A stretch of 64,000 bases of DNA from Uliginosibacterium gangwonense. Lineage in GTDB: Bacteria > Pseudomonadota > Gammaproteobacteria > Burkholderiales > Rhodocyclaceae. The number at the start of each line of letters is the position of its first letter. Position 1 is the stretch's first letter. The DNA lies in assembly GCA_005239635.1 (NCBI GenBank), contig SBBQ01000021.1:1-64000 (forward strand), in the 5' to 3' direction. The translations under genes were made by a program, and so were the position numbers. The notes beneath the pieces were generated by a model. The model made no database searches, was not told the DNA's origin, and saw only the letters and a list, made by a program, of their open reading frames with translations. Shown piece by piece: positions 46,017 to 55,442 of this stretch.

Positions 46017-46042
46017 GGCCTGCTATCCGTCCTTCACAAACG

Positions 46043-46091
46043 CAGGCTGGCACCATGCGCAGCCTGACGGGCCGATCGTCCCGAACGGCCC
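46043..46091 (-). other. Two hairpins in the gltA-sucA gap
   Basis: CAGGCTG (46043-46049) / CAGCCTG (46060-46066) and GGGCCG (46069-46074) / CGGCCC (46086-46091). No T-run. Possibly an mRNA processing or attenuation site between gltA and sucA. Confidence 0.4.
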
Positions 46092-46109
46092 ACCACATAC
46101 GCAGCATGA

Positions 46110-47402
46110 TTAACGCTTGGCCATCGGTGCAACATCGCGGTGCGTTGCACCGGTGTACAACTGGCGCGGACGACCAATCTTTTGTTCTGGGTCGCCAATC
46201 ATTTCATGCCACTGAGCAATCCAACCGATCGTGCGGGCGAGTGCAAAAATGCCGGTAAACATCTGGGTCGGAATACCCAGCGCCTTTTGCACGATGCCCG
46301 AATAGAAGTCCACGTTCGGGTACAGCTTCTTCTCAACAAAGTACTCGTCTTCCAGCGCGATGCGCTCGAGTTCCATTGCCAATTTAAACAAGCGATCATT
46401 TTGCAGACCCAACTCTTGCAGAACCTCATAGCAGGTTTCACGCATGAGCTTGGCGCGCGGATCGTAATTCTTATAAACGCGGTGACCAAAGCCCATCAGC
46501 TTAAAGCTGTCGTTCTTATCTTTAGCGCGCTTAATGTATTCGCCGACACGTGATACATCGCCAATTTCTTCCAACATCTTTAGGCAGGCTTCATTTGCGC
46601 CACCGTGTGCCGGACCCCACAGACAGGCAATACCTGCAGCAATACAGGCAAAAGGATTAGCTCCAGAGGAACCAGACAAGCGAACCGTGGAGGTCGATGC
46701 GTTCTGCTCGTGGTCAGCGTGCAGAATCAAAATGCGATCCAGCGCACGTACCAAAACCGGGTTCGGCTTGTATTCCTCACACGGCGTGCCAAACATCATG
46801 TGCATGAAGTTGGCGGAATACGATAAATCGTTGCGCGGGTACATAAACGGCTGACCCATTGAATACTTGTAGGTCATCGCCACAATCGTCGGCATCTTGG
46901 CGATTAAGCGAATCGCGGCCACCAAACGATGCTCAGGATTATTGATGTCAAGCGAGTCGTGATAGAACGCGGACAGCGCACCCACCACGCCTACCAACAC
47001 CGCCATAGGGTGAGCATCACGACGGAACCCTTGGAAGAAGCGCGTCAGTTGCTCATGAACCATGGTGTGGTTTTTAACTTTGCGATTCCACTCAGCGTAT
47101 TGGTCTTGGTTCGGCAACTCACCGTTTTTGAGTAGATAGCAAACTTCCATGAAGTCGCAATTCACCGCCAGTTGCTCAATCGGATAGCCACGATATAAGA
47201 GCTCGCCCTTGTCGCCGTCGATATAGGTAATTGACGATTTACACGACGCAGTAGACATGAAGCCAGGGTCAAACGTGAACGCACCTGTCTTGCCGTACAT
47301 GGCGCGAATATCCACCACATCCGGCCCCAGTGTGCCGCCCATCACTGGAAATTCGACTGTATTGCCATCAAGCGTAAAGCTTGCATTGCGTTGTGTTGTC
47401 AT
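46110..47402 (-). CDS. gltA: Citrate synthase
   Basis: Condenses acetyl-CoA and oxaloacetate. 430 residues, the type II (hexameric, NADH-sensitive) form of Gram-negative bacteria. I chose the ATG at 47402 ([20 protein letters not shown]), with GAGGG about 9 bases upstream, over a TTG two codons earlier. Catalytic regions: [36 protein letters not shown] (active His), [17 protein letters not shown] (His and Arg) and [15 protein letters not shown] (Asp). In the same operon as sdh and suc genes. Confidence 0.97.
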   Translation of the reverse strand: MTTQRNASFTLDGNTVEFPVMGGTLGPDVVDIRAMYGKTGAFTFDPGFMSTASCKSSITYIDGDKGELLYRGYPIEQLAVNCDFMEVCYLLKNGELPNQDQYAEWNRKVKNHTMVHEQLTRFFQGFRRDAHPMAVLVGVVGALSAFYHDSLDINNPEHRLVAAIRLIAKMPTIVAMTYKYSMGQPFMYPRNDLSYSANFMHMMFGTPCEEYKPNPVLVRALDRILILHADHEQNASTSTVRLSGSSGANPFACIAAGIACLWGPAHGGANEACLKMLEEIGDVSRVGEYIKRAKDKNDSFKLMGFGHRVYKNYDPRAKLMRETCYEVLQELGLQNDRLFKLAMELERIALEDEYFVEKKLYPNVDFYSGIVQKALGIPTQMFTGIFALARTIGWIAQWHEMIGDPEQKIGRPRQLYTGATHRDVAPMAKR

Positions 47403-47431
47403 GTTCAAGCCCTCGACTTCTACTGTCTAAA

Positions 47432-47713
47432 CTAACGGTCAGCTGCACCAACCGGGGTGTTATCCCTGATCAAGCGCAACAGATATTCAAATTCGGCAAA
47501 AGGACAATCCTCTTTGCCACTTACCCACGCCCAGAACTGAATGTCTTCAGCGCTTAGCAGATTGGCAAAATCATCCAACTGCGCTGGCGTTAATGCATCG
47601 AAATGCTTGTCTAGAAAACGCTGTAGCGCGATATCTAGTTCTAACAAGCCACGACGGCAGTGCCAACGCAGCCGTCCCGGATTGAGTCGAACATCGTCCG
47701 CAACGTTACTCAT
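47432..47713 (-). CDS. sdhE: FAD assembly factor SdhE
   Basis: Small protein that promotes covalent flavinylation of SdhA. 93 residues. The conserved RGxxE motif is present: RWHCRRGLLELDIALQRFL. The rest (LDDFANLLSAEDIQFWAWVSGKE) matches the YgfY/SdhE fold. Its ATG overlaps the sdhB stop (ATGA), so its synthesis is tied to the dehydrogenase. An ATTGGCAA copy lies within it near 47563. Confidence 0.94.
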   Translation of the reverse strand: MSNVADDVRLNPGRLRWHCRRGLLELDIALQRFLDKHFDALTPAQLDDFANLLSAEDIQFWAWVSGKEDCPFAEFEYLLRLIRDNTPVGAADR

Positions 47714-48420
47714 ACCGCTCTACGCACCATCATGTCTTTAATGTTGCTAATGGCACGCGTTGGGTTCAAGCCCTTCGGACACACATCAACACAATTCATG
47801 ATGGTGTGACAACGGAACAACCGGTATGGGTCTTCCAGATTATCAAGACGTTCGCTCGTGGCTTGATCGCGTGTATCAGCCAAGAAACGGTACGCCGCCA
47901 AAAGGCCCGCCGGACCGACAAACTTGTCCGGATTCCACCAGAAAGATGGGCACGATGTTGAGCAGCAGGCGCAGAGGATACACTCATACAGCCCATCTAG
48001 CTCTTCTCGCTCTTCTGGCGACTGCAATCTTTCGCGTTCAGGCGGCGGATCGTTGTTCACCAAATACGGTGTGATCGAGTGGTATTGCTTGAAGAATTGC
48101 GTCATGTCGACGATCAAATCACGCACCACTGGCAGGCCGGGTAGCGGACGCAATGTAATCGGCCACGTGAGCGAATCAATTTCGATCAAACATGCCAGGC
48201 CGTTTTTGCCATTGATATTCATGGCGTCAGAGCCACACACACCTTCGCGACAAGAACGACGGAAAGACAGGCTGTCATCCATCGCCTTGATGCGCACCAA
48301 AGCATCAAGCAACTTACGGTCGGTTGGTTCGAGTTCAACCGTTAAATCCTGCATATAAGGCTTTTCATCCTTATCAGGATCGTATCGATAAATGCTGAAT
48401 CTTACTGTTCGGTTCGCCAT
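47710..48420 (-). CDS. sdhB: Succinate dehydrogenase iron-sulfur subunit
   Basis: Carries the [2Fe-2S], [4Fe-4S] and [3Fe-4S] clusters from flavin to quinone. 236 residues from the ATG at 48420 (MANRTVRFSIYRYDPD), preceded by GGGAG; an earlier GTG is rejected. Cluster motifs: SCREGVCGSDAMNINGKNGLAC, ECILCACCSTSCPSFWW and CHTIMNCVDVCPKGLNP. Second gene after sdhA, 45 bases away. Confidence 0.97.
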   Translation of the reverse strand: MANRTVRFSIYRYDPDKDEKPYMQDLTVELEPTDRKLLDALVRIKAMDDSLSFRRSCREGVCGSDAMNINGKNGLACLIEIDSLTWPITLRPLPGLPVVRDLIVDMTQFFKQYHSITPYLVNNDPPPERERLQSPEEREELDGLYECILCACCSTSCPSFWWNPDKFVGPAGLLAAYRFLADTRDQATSERLDNLEDPYRLFRCHTIMNCVDVCPKGLNPTRAISNIKDMMVRRAV

Positions 48421-48465
48421 GGCCACTCCCGATATTCTTTCTGGTCAATGCAACGTTCTGTCGAT

Positions 48466-50253
48466 TTAGTAAGCGCGCTTTTTGAGCGCGATGGTTTCAA
48501 CCGACAACGGCTTGAGATTGACCGGCTTGTAATCAAGACGGTTGCCCTCGCGGAACCACAACGTATGCTTGAGCCAGTTTTGATCGTCTCGGCCATTCGG
48601 ACGCTCGGTCGTATCCGGGGCGTCATCACGTACGTGCGCACCACGTGACTCTGTCCGTGCATTGGCCGACACCATCGTCGCCTTCGCCACTTCAATTAGG
48701 TTGTCCAACTCCAACGCTTCCAAGCGAGCAGTGTTAAACACGCGTGACTTATCGGCAATCTCAGTTTGCGCAACCTGACCTGCAATCTCAGAAATTTGCT
48801 GCACACCCTCTTCCAGCAATTTCTTGAAACGGAACACGCCGCAATGTTTCTGCATGGCGCGTTGCATTGCCAATCGGGCTTCATGCACATTGGCACCACC
48901 GCGTTGATTGTTCAGTCGATCAACTCGAGACAGCGTGAAGTCACATGCATTAGCCGGCAGCGGACGATGTGCAGCAGGCTGTGACTTGATGAAATCAACC
49001 ATCGATTCGCCGGCCGATTTGCCAAATACCAACAAGTCTAACAATGAGTTCGTACCCAAACGATTTGCACCATGCACAGAAGCACACGCGCATTCACCTG
49101 CCGCATAAAAACCTGAAACCACTTCGGATTTTGAAGTGGCACTCGGCACCACCACTTCACCGTTGTAGTTCGTGGGAATCCCGCCCATTTGGTAGTGGCA
49201 GGTCGGCACCACAGGAATCGGTTCCTTAATCGGATCCACACCTGCAAATTGAATCGCAATTTCGCGGATACCGGGCAAACGCTTGAGAATCGTTTCTGGC
49301 GGCAAATGCGTAATATCGAGCAACACATGGTCTTTGTTGGGACCACAACCGCGCCCTTCATTAATTTCCGTCACCATCGCGCGTGACACCACGTCGCGTG
49401 ACGCAAGGTCTTTTGCATTTGGCGCATAACGCTCCATAAAGCGTTCTTTATCGCTGTTACGCAAAATACCGCCTTCACCGCGCACGCCTTCGGTAATCAG
49501 CACGCCGGCGCCTGCAACACCGGTTGGGTGGAACTGCCAGAACTCCATATCTTCAAGCGGAATACCTGCTCGGGCAGCCATCCCCACGCCATCACCTGTA
49601 TTGATAAATGCGTTTGTTGAAGAATGGAAAATTCGGCCCGCACCGCCTGTTGCAAACAACACGGCTTTGGCGTGGAACATGACTATTTCTGAGGTTTCCA
49701 TTTCCATGGCGGTCACACCCACCACGGCGCCCTCTTCATCGCGCACTAAATCGAGCGCCATCCATTCCACAAAGAACTGGGTATTTACCTTGACGTTACG
49801 CTGATACATCGCATGCAGCATGGCATGACCAGTACGGTCAGCCGCAGCACAAGAACGACGCACAGGTTTCTCACCAAAGTTCGACATATGTCCGCCGAAC
49901 GGGCGCTGGTAAATCTTGCCTGCATCGGTGCGGTCAAAGGGCATGCCGTAGTGCTCTAACTCCACCACGACCTCATTGGCTTTGCGACACATAAACTCAA
50001 TCGCGTCTTGGTCACCCAACCAATCGGAGCCCTTGACGGTGTCGTACATGTGCCAGTGCCAATGGTCTTCTTCAGAGTTACCCAACGAGGCCGCCACACC
50101 ACCTTGTGCAGCAACGGTGTGCGAACGTGTTGGGAAAACTTTTGACAAGACCGCCGTCTTTAAACCGGCTTCGGAGAGTTGGATTGCTGCGCGCAAACCT
50201 GCGCCGCCAGCGCCTACGATTACTGCATCAAACTTGCGAACAGGCACACTCAC
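48466..50253 (-). CDS. sdhA: Succinate dehydrogenase flavoprotein subunit
   Basis: Oxidises succinate to fumarate. 595 residues. GTG start at 50253, directly after the sdhD stop (TAAGTG) with GGAGG 8 bases upstream. FAD site VIVGAGGAGLRAAIQLSEAG; covalent FAD His in RSHTVAAQGG; substrate and catalytic residues in HPTGVAGAGVLITEGVRGEGG, HLPPETILKRLPGI and TCHYQMGGIPTN; C-terminal ESRGAHVRDDAPDT. Bacterial SdhA is normally 585-600 residues. Confidence 0.97.
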   Translation of the reverse strand: MSVPVRKFDAVIVGAGGAGLRAAIQLSEAGLKTAVLSKVFPTRSHTVAAQGGVAASLGNSEEDHWHWHMYDTVKGSDWLGDQDAIEFMCRKANEVVVELEHYGMPFDRTDAGKIYQRPFGGHMSNFGEKPVRRSCAAADRTGHAMLHAMYQRNVKVNTQFFVEWMALDLVRDEEGAVVGVTAMEMETSEIVMFHAKAVLFATGGAGRIFHSSTNAFINTGDGVGMAARAGIPLEDMEFWQFHPTGVAGAGVLITEGVRGEGGILRNSDKERFMERYAPNAKDLASRDVVSRAMVTEINEGRGCGPNKDHVLLDITHLPPETILKRLPGIREIAIQFAGVDPIKEPIPVVPTCHYQMGGIPTNYNGEVVVPSATSKSEVVSGFYAAGECACASVHGANRLGTNSLLDLLVFGKSAGESMVDFIKSQPAAHRPLPANACDFTLSRVDRLNNQRGGANVHEARLAMQRAMQKHCGVFRFKKLLEEGVQQISEIAGQVAQTEIADKSRVFNTARLEALELDNLIEVAKATMVSANARTESRGAHVRDDAPDTTERPNGRDDQNWLKHTLWFREGNRLDYKPVNLKPLSVETIALKKRAY

Positions 50254-50604
50254 TTAGAGCCTCCACAGAACCTGAGCCACCCAGCCCGCGTAGCCGATTA
50301 ACAGCAGTGCGGTAACAGAGTGCAACACCAGTCGAATCGCAACCGGCTTGATGTAATCCATGTAGATGTCACGAATTCCCACCCATGCGTGGTAGAACAG
50401 ACTCAACGCAAATAGGAAGGTGGCGAATTTCATGAAACCACCTGAGAACAGCGCTTGCCACGTAGCTTGATTCACTTCTTTCAAGCCCAAAACAGCAAAG
50501 GCAAAAATCAGGGTATAGATCGCCATGACCACCGCAGTAATGCGCTGGAGCAGCCAATCCATGAGGCCATAGTGGGCCCCGACAACAATGCGCGGCTTCA
50601 CCAT
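50254..50604 (-). CDS. sdhD: Succinate dehydrogenase membrane anchor SdhD
   Basis: Membrane anchor with quinone and haem b contacts. The ATG at 50604 (MVKPRIVVGAHYGLMDWLLQRITAVVM) overlaps the end of sdhC by 7 bases and matches the family; the longer frame back to 50658 lies inside sdhC. 116 residues with three helices. LSLFYHAWVGIRDIYMDYI carries the haem His and the Asp-Tyr quinone residues. Confidence 0.94.
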   Translation of the reverse strand: MVKPRIVVGAHYGLMDWLLQRITAVVMAIYTLIFAFAVLGLKEVNQATWQALFSGGFMKFATFLFALSLFYHAWVGIRDIYMDYIKPVAIRLVLHSVTALLLIGYAGWVAQVLWRL

Positions 50605-51017
50605 ACCTTCACCCCAATCAGCAACGTCAGCAACAAACTGACCCCCAGCACGGCCCATGCCCCTGCGCGAGCTGCGGGTAGATCAAGGCCAACATGAACA
50701 TCGAGCAACAGGAAACGAATGCCTGCGCAAAAATGATGAAGATATGCCCACAGCAAACCGAGCAACAAGAGCTTGACCAGTACGCAATCCGTAAGCGCAC
50801 GAACGTTGGCCATACCTTCTGCACCGGCAAGGCTATTGGCAAAAAGATAGATCAGTAAGGGCAACATCAGGAACAAGCCTGCCCCACTGACGCGATGCAA
50901 AATTGAAACGATCCCAGGCAAAGGCAGCCGGATCTCGATCAAATTAAGAAACTTAGGTCGCTTTGTTTGTTGAACAGCCTTTTTTTGATGCTGTTTTTTT
51001 ATCAATCCCTCTGGCAT
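50598..51017 (-). CDS. sdhC: Succinate dehydrogenase cytochrome b556 subunit SdhC
   Basis: Membrane anchor with haem ligand. 139 residues, with a basic N-terminus (KKQHQKKAVQQTKRPKF) before the conserved IRLPLPGIVSILHRVSGAGLFL, where Ser and Arg face the quinone. LHHFCAGIRFLLLDVH holds the haem His. Three helices. First structural gene of the sdh operon, 105 bases after the gntR stop. Confidence 0.94.
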   Translation of the reverse strand: MPEGLIKKQHQKKAVQQTKRPKFLNLIEIRLPLPGIVSILHRVSGAGLFLMLPLLIYLFANSLAGAEGMANVRALTDCVLVKLLLLGLLWAYLHHFCAGIRFLLLDVHVGLDLPAARAGAWAVLGVSLLLTLLIGVKVW

Positions 51018-51122
51018 TTCAGGCTCCTAGATCTGCCGCGCACGCTGTAATCACGGCATGTGCAAGCGAACATTAACGCCACTTACTTACCAATATCTGA
51101 CTCTTATACCTGTGGCTTACTC

Positions 51123-51851
51123 CTATCCCAATTCATTCAAATAGACGTGTTCAGTGGTCAAATACAGGCCTCGGCGCCATTCAACAGGCTTGTCTCCATA
51201 CGTATGACTGACCCGTTCGACCGACAACAGCGGCGTATTTTCCGCAACGCACAAAACCTCTGCGCTATTGCGATCTGCCGCAATCGCACGAATTTTTTCA
51301 GTTGCGCGAATCATGCGCACCCCAAAACGCGACTCAAAAAGGCTATACAACGAGCCTTCCCACGATTGCAGCACTTCAAGATTGAGCCCGACGAACAGTT
51401 CGCCGCGCAGATAGATTTCATCCAGCACCACCGGCTTGTCACCAAACTTGAGCAAGCGGCGCACCATCACCATAGGCTCGCCGACTTCCATCGACAGCAC
51501 ACGCGACGCTTCTTGCCCCGCGCGCCCACGTACACATTCCAAGGGCACGCTAATAGAGGGCTCAACCGAACCGGTGTTAGACACCAAACGCAAGAAGCGG
51601 AAGAAGGAGCGCGGGTCATCATGAGTGGCAACAAAGGTGCCTTTACCCTGACGACGGATCAACATGTGTTCAGCTGCAAGCTCATCCACGGCCTTGCGCA
51701 CCGTGCCTTGGCTCACGCCAAATCGCACAGCCAGCTCGTTTTCACTAGGAATAGCCTCACCCGGCTGCCATTCACCAGCCTGCAGCGCCTGAATGAGCAG
51801 ATCTTTGATCTGCCGATAGAGCGGACTAAATGTGGGGGATTCGATAGCCAT
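51123..51851 (-). CDS. GntR/HutC-family regulator of the TCA genes
   Basis: Transcription factor of 242 residues: winged helix ~10-75 (SPLYRQIKDLLIQALQAGEW, PSENELAVRFGVSQGTVRKAVDELAAEHMLIRRQGKGTFVA) and a UTRA ligand domain ~95-235 (SVPLECVRGRAGQEASRVL, EPMVMVRRLLKFGDKPVVLDEIYL, TPLLSVERVSHTYGDKPVEWRRGLYLT). It lies directly upstream of sdhC in the same direction and divergent from mdh, so it probably controls both. A palindrome TCTTATATAAGA stands between gntR and mdh, and a related one before acnB. The ligand is unknown; a TCA-cycle acid is a fair guess. Confidence 0.88.
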   Translation of the reverse strand: MAIESPTFSPLYRQIKDLLIQALQAGEWQPGEAIPSENELAVRFGVSQGTVRKAVDELAAEHMLIRRQGKGTFVATHDDPRSFFRFLRLVSNTGSVEPSISVPLECVRGRAGQEASRVLSMEVGEPMVMVRRLLKFGDKPVVLDEIYLRGELFVGLNLEVLQSWEGSLYSLFESRFGVRMIRATEKIRAIAADRNSAEVLCVAENTPLLSVERVSHTYGDKPVEWRRGLYLTTEHVYLNELG

Positions 51852-51900
51852 GCGAGAATTTCAGCACAATAAACACGCGAAGTCCATCTTTCATTTTGTG

Positions 51901-51912
51901 TCTTATATAAGA
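51901..51912. promoter_or_regulatory. Palindrome TCTTATATAAGA, probable GntR operator
   Basis: Perfect 12-base palindrome, with symmetric flanks TGTCTTATATAAGATACA, between the divergent gntR and mdh starts (51852-52036). A -10-like TATAAA lies at 52000-52005 for mdh, and AAGGAG just before the mdh ATG. Confidence 0.6.
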
Positions 51913-52036
51913 TACATGTTAAGAGAATTTAAGTTACACTGCCAAAGACAGTTAGACGTAAGCTGTATGTATCACTGTGGTTATGTAATGACTTTTCCGT
52001 ATAAAGAGTGGACCCCCAGATAAAAAGGAGCCTGTC

Positions 52037-53026
52037 ATGTCCAAAAAACCGATCCGCGTTGCGGTAACCGGTGCAGCCGGCCAGATCGGATACGCCCTAT
52101 TGTTTCGCATTGCCAGTGGCGAAATGCTGGGCAAAGATCAGCCCGTCATTCTGCAAATGCTCGAACTGCCAATGGAAAAAGCGCAGGCAGCGCTCAAAGG
52201 CGTCATGATGGAGCTGGAAGACTGCGCTTTCCCGTTACTGGCCGACATGATTGGCACGGATGATCCTCGCAAAGCTTTCCAAGACGCTGGCGCAGCGCTA
52301 CTGGTTGGCGCTCGCCCACGCGGCCCCGGCATGGAACGCAAAGACCTACTGATGGAAAACGCAAAGATTTTCATTGAGCAAGGTCGCGCCATGAACGAAA
52401 CAGCTTCGCGCAACATTCGCACGTTGGTGGTGGGCAACCCCGCAAACACCAACGCATATATCGCGATGAAATCAGCGCCAGATCTGCCTTCCAAGAATTT
52501 CACCGCCATGCTGCGCCTCGACCACAATCGCGCACTATCCATGCTGGCCGGCAAAGCAGGCGCATCTGTCAATGACATCCACAACTTAACGGTGTGGGGC
52601 AACCACTCGCCCACGATGTATCCAGACTATCGCTTTGCCACCATCAAGGGCGCCGCCGCCCCGAGCGTGATTAACGACGAAGCCTGGTATCGCGACACCT
52701 TCATTAGCAAGGTTGGCAAACGTGGCGCGGCCATTATTGAAGCACGAGGCCTTTCATCTGCCGCCTCTGCCGCCAACGCCGCAATTGACCACATGCACGA
52801 TTGGTTCTTGGGTAGTAATGGCGAATGGGTCACCATGGGCATTCCCTCCGATGGCAGCTACGGCATTCCGGAAGGCGTCATGTACGGCGTACCGGTGACA
52901 TGTGCTGACGGCGAATATCACCGCGTTAAGGATTTGCCAATCGATGCATATTCGCGCACGATGATGGACAAAACACTTGCCGAATTGCAGGAAGAGCGCG
53001 ACGGCGTTGCCTCATTGCTGGGCTAG
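52037..53026 (+). CDS. mdh: Malate dehydrogenase
   Basis: NAD-dependent oxidation of malate to oxaloacetate. 329 residues, the cytosolic-type (type 2) Mdh usual in Burkholderiales. [21 protein letters not shown] is the NAD site; [16 protein letters not shown] is the mobile loop with substrate Arg; [15 protein letters not shown] and [15 protein letters not shown] follow; catalytic His is in [19 protein letters not shown] lies 8-9 bases before the ATG. Divergent from gntR. Confidence 0.97.
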   Translation: MSKKPIRVAVTGAAGQIGYALLFRIASGEMLGKDQPVILQMLELPMEKAQAALKGVMMELEDCAFPLLADMIGTDDPRKAFQDAGAALLVGARPRGPGMERKDLLMENAKIFIEQGRAMNETASRNIRTLVVGNPANTNAYIAMKSAPDLPSKNFTAMLRLDHNRALSMLAGKAGASVNDIHNLTVWGNHSPTMYPDYRFATIKGAAAPSVINDEAWYRDTFISKVGKRGAAIIEARGLSSAASAANAAIDHMHDWFLGSNGEWVTMGIPSDGSYGIPEGVMYGVPVTCADGEYHRVKDLPIDAYSRTMMDKTLAELQEERDGVASLLG

Positions 53027-53065
53027 TACGCAAAACGAAAAGGTCATTGCCTTATCCGCATAACT

Positions 53066-53104
53066 CAGCGGGGCCACGACGTTTATCAGGCGACTGCCCC
53101 GCTG
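53066..53104 (+). terminator. Hairpin terminator after mdh
   Basis: CAGCGGGGC (53066-53074) pairs perfectly with GCCCCGCTG (53096-53104) over a 21-base loop, followed by AAGTTTTG. About 40 bases after the mdh stop. Confidence 0.6.
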
Positions 53105-53197
53105 AAGTTTTGCCCACTGAGACATTCAGTATTACGCGCTTCTGCATTCATTTCACTGCACTCGGCGACGACGCAATAAGCAGCCGACACAATTGAT

Positions 53198-54223
53198 ATG
53201 AACCCGCCTCACACTGACACTCCGCACCTACTCCCTTCGCAAGTTCTGTTCGATGGTGAAACACAGCCACCAACATTGCCTGCAATAGACCATTACTGCG
53301 GCGCTGAAAAGCTCATGTGCAAGGCAGCAGACTTGCAGCAGAATATAGGCGAAGCCCATGGGCACGCTTTATTCGACATCACCTTTGATTGCGAAGACGG
53401 TGCGGTAGCAGGGCAAGAAGAACGACATGCGCGCCGCTGCGGCGAACTAATCGCCAGTGACATCAATCGCTATAACCGAATTGGCGCACGCATTCACGAT
53501 GTAACGCACGATCATTGGCAAAGCGATGTCGACTTGTTGTGTGCAGAAGCAGGTGATCGCTTAGCGTATTTCACGATACCTAAACCGCGCTCGGTAGATG
53601 ATGTGCGCAGACAAATTGATCACATTAATGCCACCTGCACGCGACTCGGCTTGCAGCGCACACTGCCGATTCATGTGCTCATCGAAACACATGGGGCACT
53701 ACGCGAAGCACACCTCATTGCAGCGCATCCTCAAGTTGAATCGCTTGATTTTGGCTTAATGGATTTTGTTTCCGCACACCACGGCGCCATACCTGCAAGT
53801 GCAATGCGTAGCCCGGGGCAGTTTGAACATGCACTCGTTGCGCGTGCCAAGGTTGAAATTGCAGCGGCAGCATTGGCCCATGGCGCGATTCCGACACACA
53901 ACGTGTGTACCAATCTTAAAGATGCAACAGTGATTGGCAATGATGCGCAGCGCGCGCGCCAAGAATTTGGTTATCTGCGCATGTGGAGCATTCACCCAGC
54001 TCAGATTGAACCGATCTTGCAGGCCATGCGCCCAGACTTCAATGAAGTGGAAACGGCGGCTGAGATTTTATTGGCCGCTCAAGCCGCACACTGGGGGCCG
54101 ATTCAACACCAGGGCATCCTGCACGACCGCGCATCATATCGGTACTATTGGAGCCTGCTACAACGCGCAAAATCAACCGGTTGCACCATTCCGCCACACA
54201 CCATCAGCGCACTCGGTTTGTAA
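53198..54223 (+). CDS. CitE-like CoA-ester lyase (HpcH/HpaI family)
   Basis: 341-residue TIM-barrel enzyme of the citrate-lyase-beta family, which cleaves malyl-, citramalyl- or related CoA esters. Landmarks: LFDITFDCEDGAVAGQEERHAR with the Mg-binding Glu-Asp, YFTIPKPRSVDDV, IHVLIETHGALREAHLIAAHP (metal Glu), FGLMDFVSAHHGAI, and YLRMWSIHPAQIEPI near the end. It lacks a partner citrate-lyase alpha or gamma gene, so it is not part of citrate lyase. A gene of this kind commonly lies between mdh and acnB in Burkholderiales. The exact CoA ester is unknown. Confidence 0.8.
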   Translation: MNPPHTDTPHLLPSQVLFDGETQPPTLPAIDHYCGAEKLMCKAADLQQNIGEAHGHALFDITFDCEDGAVAGQEERHARRCGELIASDINRYNRIGARIHDVTHDHWQSDVDLLCAEAGDRLAYFTIPKPRSVDDVRRQIDHINATCTRLGLQRTLPIHVLIETHGALREAHLIAAHPQVESLDFGLMDFVSAHHGAIPASAMRSPGQFEHALVARAKVEIAAAALAHGAIPTHNVCTNLKDATVIGNDAQRARQEFGYLRMWSIHPAQIEPILQAMRPDFNEVETAAEILLAAQAAHWGPIQHQGILHDRASYRYYWSLLQRAKSTGCTIPPHTISALGL

Positions 54224-54434
54224 GTCGCTAGGCGCCTCTATTGCCCTGCACGGCCCCCATACAACCTCGACCCAGCAATCCCAACAAGTTTCGGTTATTC
54301 GGCAAACACCATCTAACACACCTTTAGCCGCCCACCCGACTAAGCCTACAGTTTCAAACTTTTGGCCTATTGGCCTATTGAATTGTCTATTGCTGCCGTT
54401 AAAGTAGTTGACCAAGCAGGAATAGACTAGGCCA
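54224..54434. other. Non-coding gap before the cyclase gene
   Basis: No gene. Short direct repeat TTTGGCCTATTGGCCTATTG near 54360. No clear promoter seen. Confidence 0.4.
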
Positions 54435-55343
54435 ATGCTGGGAAATCTCGCCCTCTCATCTGAATGTGCAGTGCTTTTTGCTGACCTTACCGGCAGCTCG
54501 CATCTTTACGAGCGCATTGGGGATGGTGCGGCCTTTGCCCTGGTCGATAACTGCCTCAAAACCATGACGCGTGCAGTAGAACATACGGGTGGCCGTGTTG
54601 TTAAAACCACAGGCGACGGCATCATGGCGGCCTTTTGGGATGCAGATGCAGCGGCAGATGCGGCGGTGAGCATCCAAACACAAGTGCACGAGTTGCCGCT
54701 CGTACCCGGCTTTGGTTTGGGCGTAAAAATTGGTTTTCACTACGGACCGGTAGTTGAAAGCGGCAACGATGTTTTCGGCGAAACCGTCAATCTATGCGCA
54801 CGCTTTTCTGAACTCGCCACGCCAGGGCAAGCCATCACCTCTCGCGAAACCGCACTGCGCTTGCGTGAGGACTGGCAACCCATGCTACGCAGCTTGGCGC
54901 CCCGCCCTGTTAAAGGCATGAACCGCAACGTTGAGCTTTATGCACTGCTGTGTGAAAGCCACGACGAAGTGACCGCCATTGCGGTGAGCCACGACACTGA
55001 CCAACTACCCTCCACACACCAATTGCGACTGTATTTCGGCGAGCAGTGTTTTATTTTGGGCCGCGAAATGCAGCGTATTCGCATTGGTCGCGACACCTCT
55101 GCTGAAATTCTTTTAAATGCAGTGCAGGCCTCTCGCCGTCACGCCGAAATTGAGCGTCGCCAAGACAAGTTTGTTTTGATTGATCGCAGCAGCAATGGCA
55201 CCTATGTAAGTTTTGATTCTGGCCGCGAATTTGTTTTGCAACGCGAAGAAGTGGTGCTCCGCGGTCAGGGCAGCATGGCCTTCGGACAATCGATTCAAGC
55301 GGCTCAATCGGCAGAAGGCGTGATTCGATTTGTGTGCCTTTGA
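54435..55343 (+). CDS. Class III adenylate cyclase with C-terminal FHA domain
   Basis: Cytosolic 302-residue protein predicted to make cAMP. Cyclase domain ~10-165: metal Asp17 (LFADLTGSS) and Asp61 (TTGDGIMAAF); adenine-selecting Lys57 and Asp112 (NDVFGETVNL); transition-state Asn119 and Arg123. The set is complete, so ATP rather than GTP should be the substrate. FHA domain ~210-295 for phosphothreonine peptides: GRDTSAEILL, SRRHAEIER, DRSSNGTYV. No kinase gene is nearby. It lies in a TCA neighbourhood and shares a bidirectional terminator with the opposing acnB. Its target is unknown. Confidence 0.85.
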   Translation: MLGNLALSSECAVLFADLTGSSHLYERIGDGAAFALVDNCLKTMTRAVEHTGGRVVKTTGDGIMAAFWDADAAADAAVSIQTQVHELPLVPGFGLGVKIGFHYGPVVESGNDVFGETVNLCARFSELATPGQAITSRETALRLREDWQPMLRSLAPRPVKGMNRNVELYALLCESHDEVTAIAVSHDTDQLPSTHQLRLYFGEQCFILGREMQRIRIGRDTSAEILLNAVQASRRHAEIERRQDKFVLIDRSSNGTYVSFDSGREFVLQREEVVLRGQGSMAFGQSIQAAQSAEGVIRFVCL

Positions 55344-55394
55344 TTGGCAAACCACATGCAAAGATCATCCGCACAGAACCTGAGCACATAACAA

Positions 55395-55420
55395 AAAGGG
55401 CGCTACGAATAGCGCCCTTT
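55395..55420. terminator. Bidirectional terminator between the cyclase gene and acnB
   Basis: AAAGGGCGCTA-cgaa-TAGCGCCCTTT, a perfect 11-bp stem with a CGAA loop, with A-run before and CTTTTT after. It serves the cyclase gene on + and acnB on -. Confidence 0.9.
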
Positions 55421-55442
55421 CTTTTTGCTTTGCAAATCGAAC

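Noticed and set aside
51060-51872. Plus-strand frame of 270 codons over gntR
   Set aside because: Antisense shadow; gntR has clear winged-helix and UTRA motifs.
53067-53104. Hairpin after mdh as an insertion-sequence end
   Set aside because: No transposase gene or matching repeat is seen; it fits a terminator.
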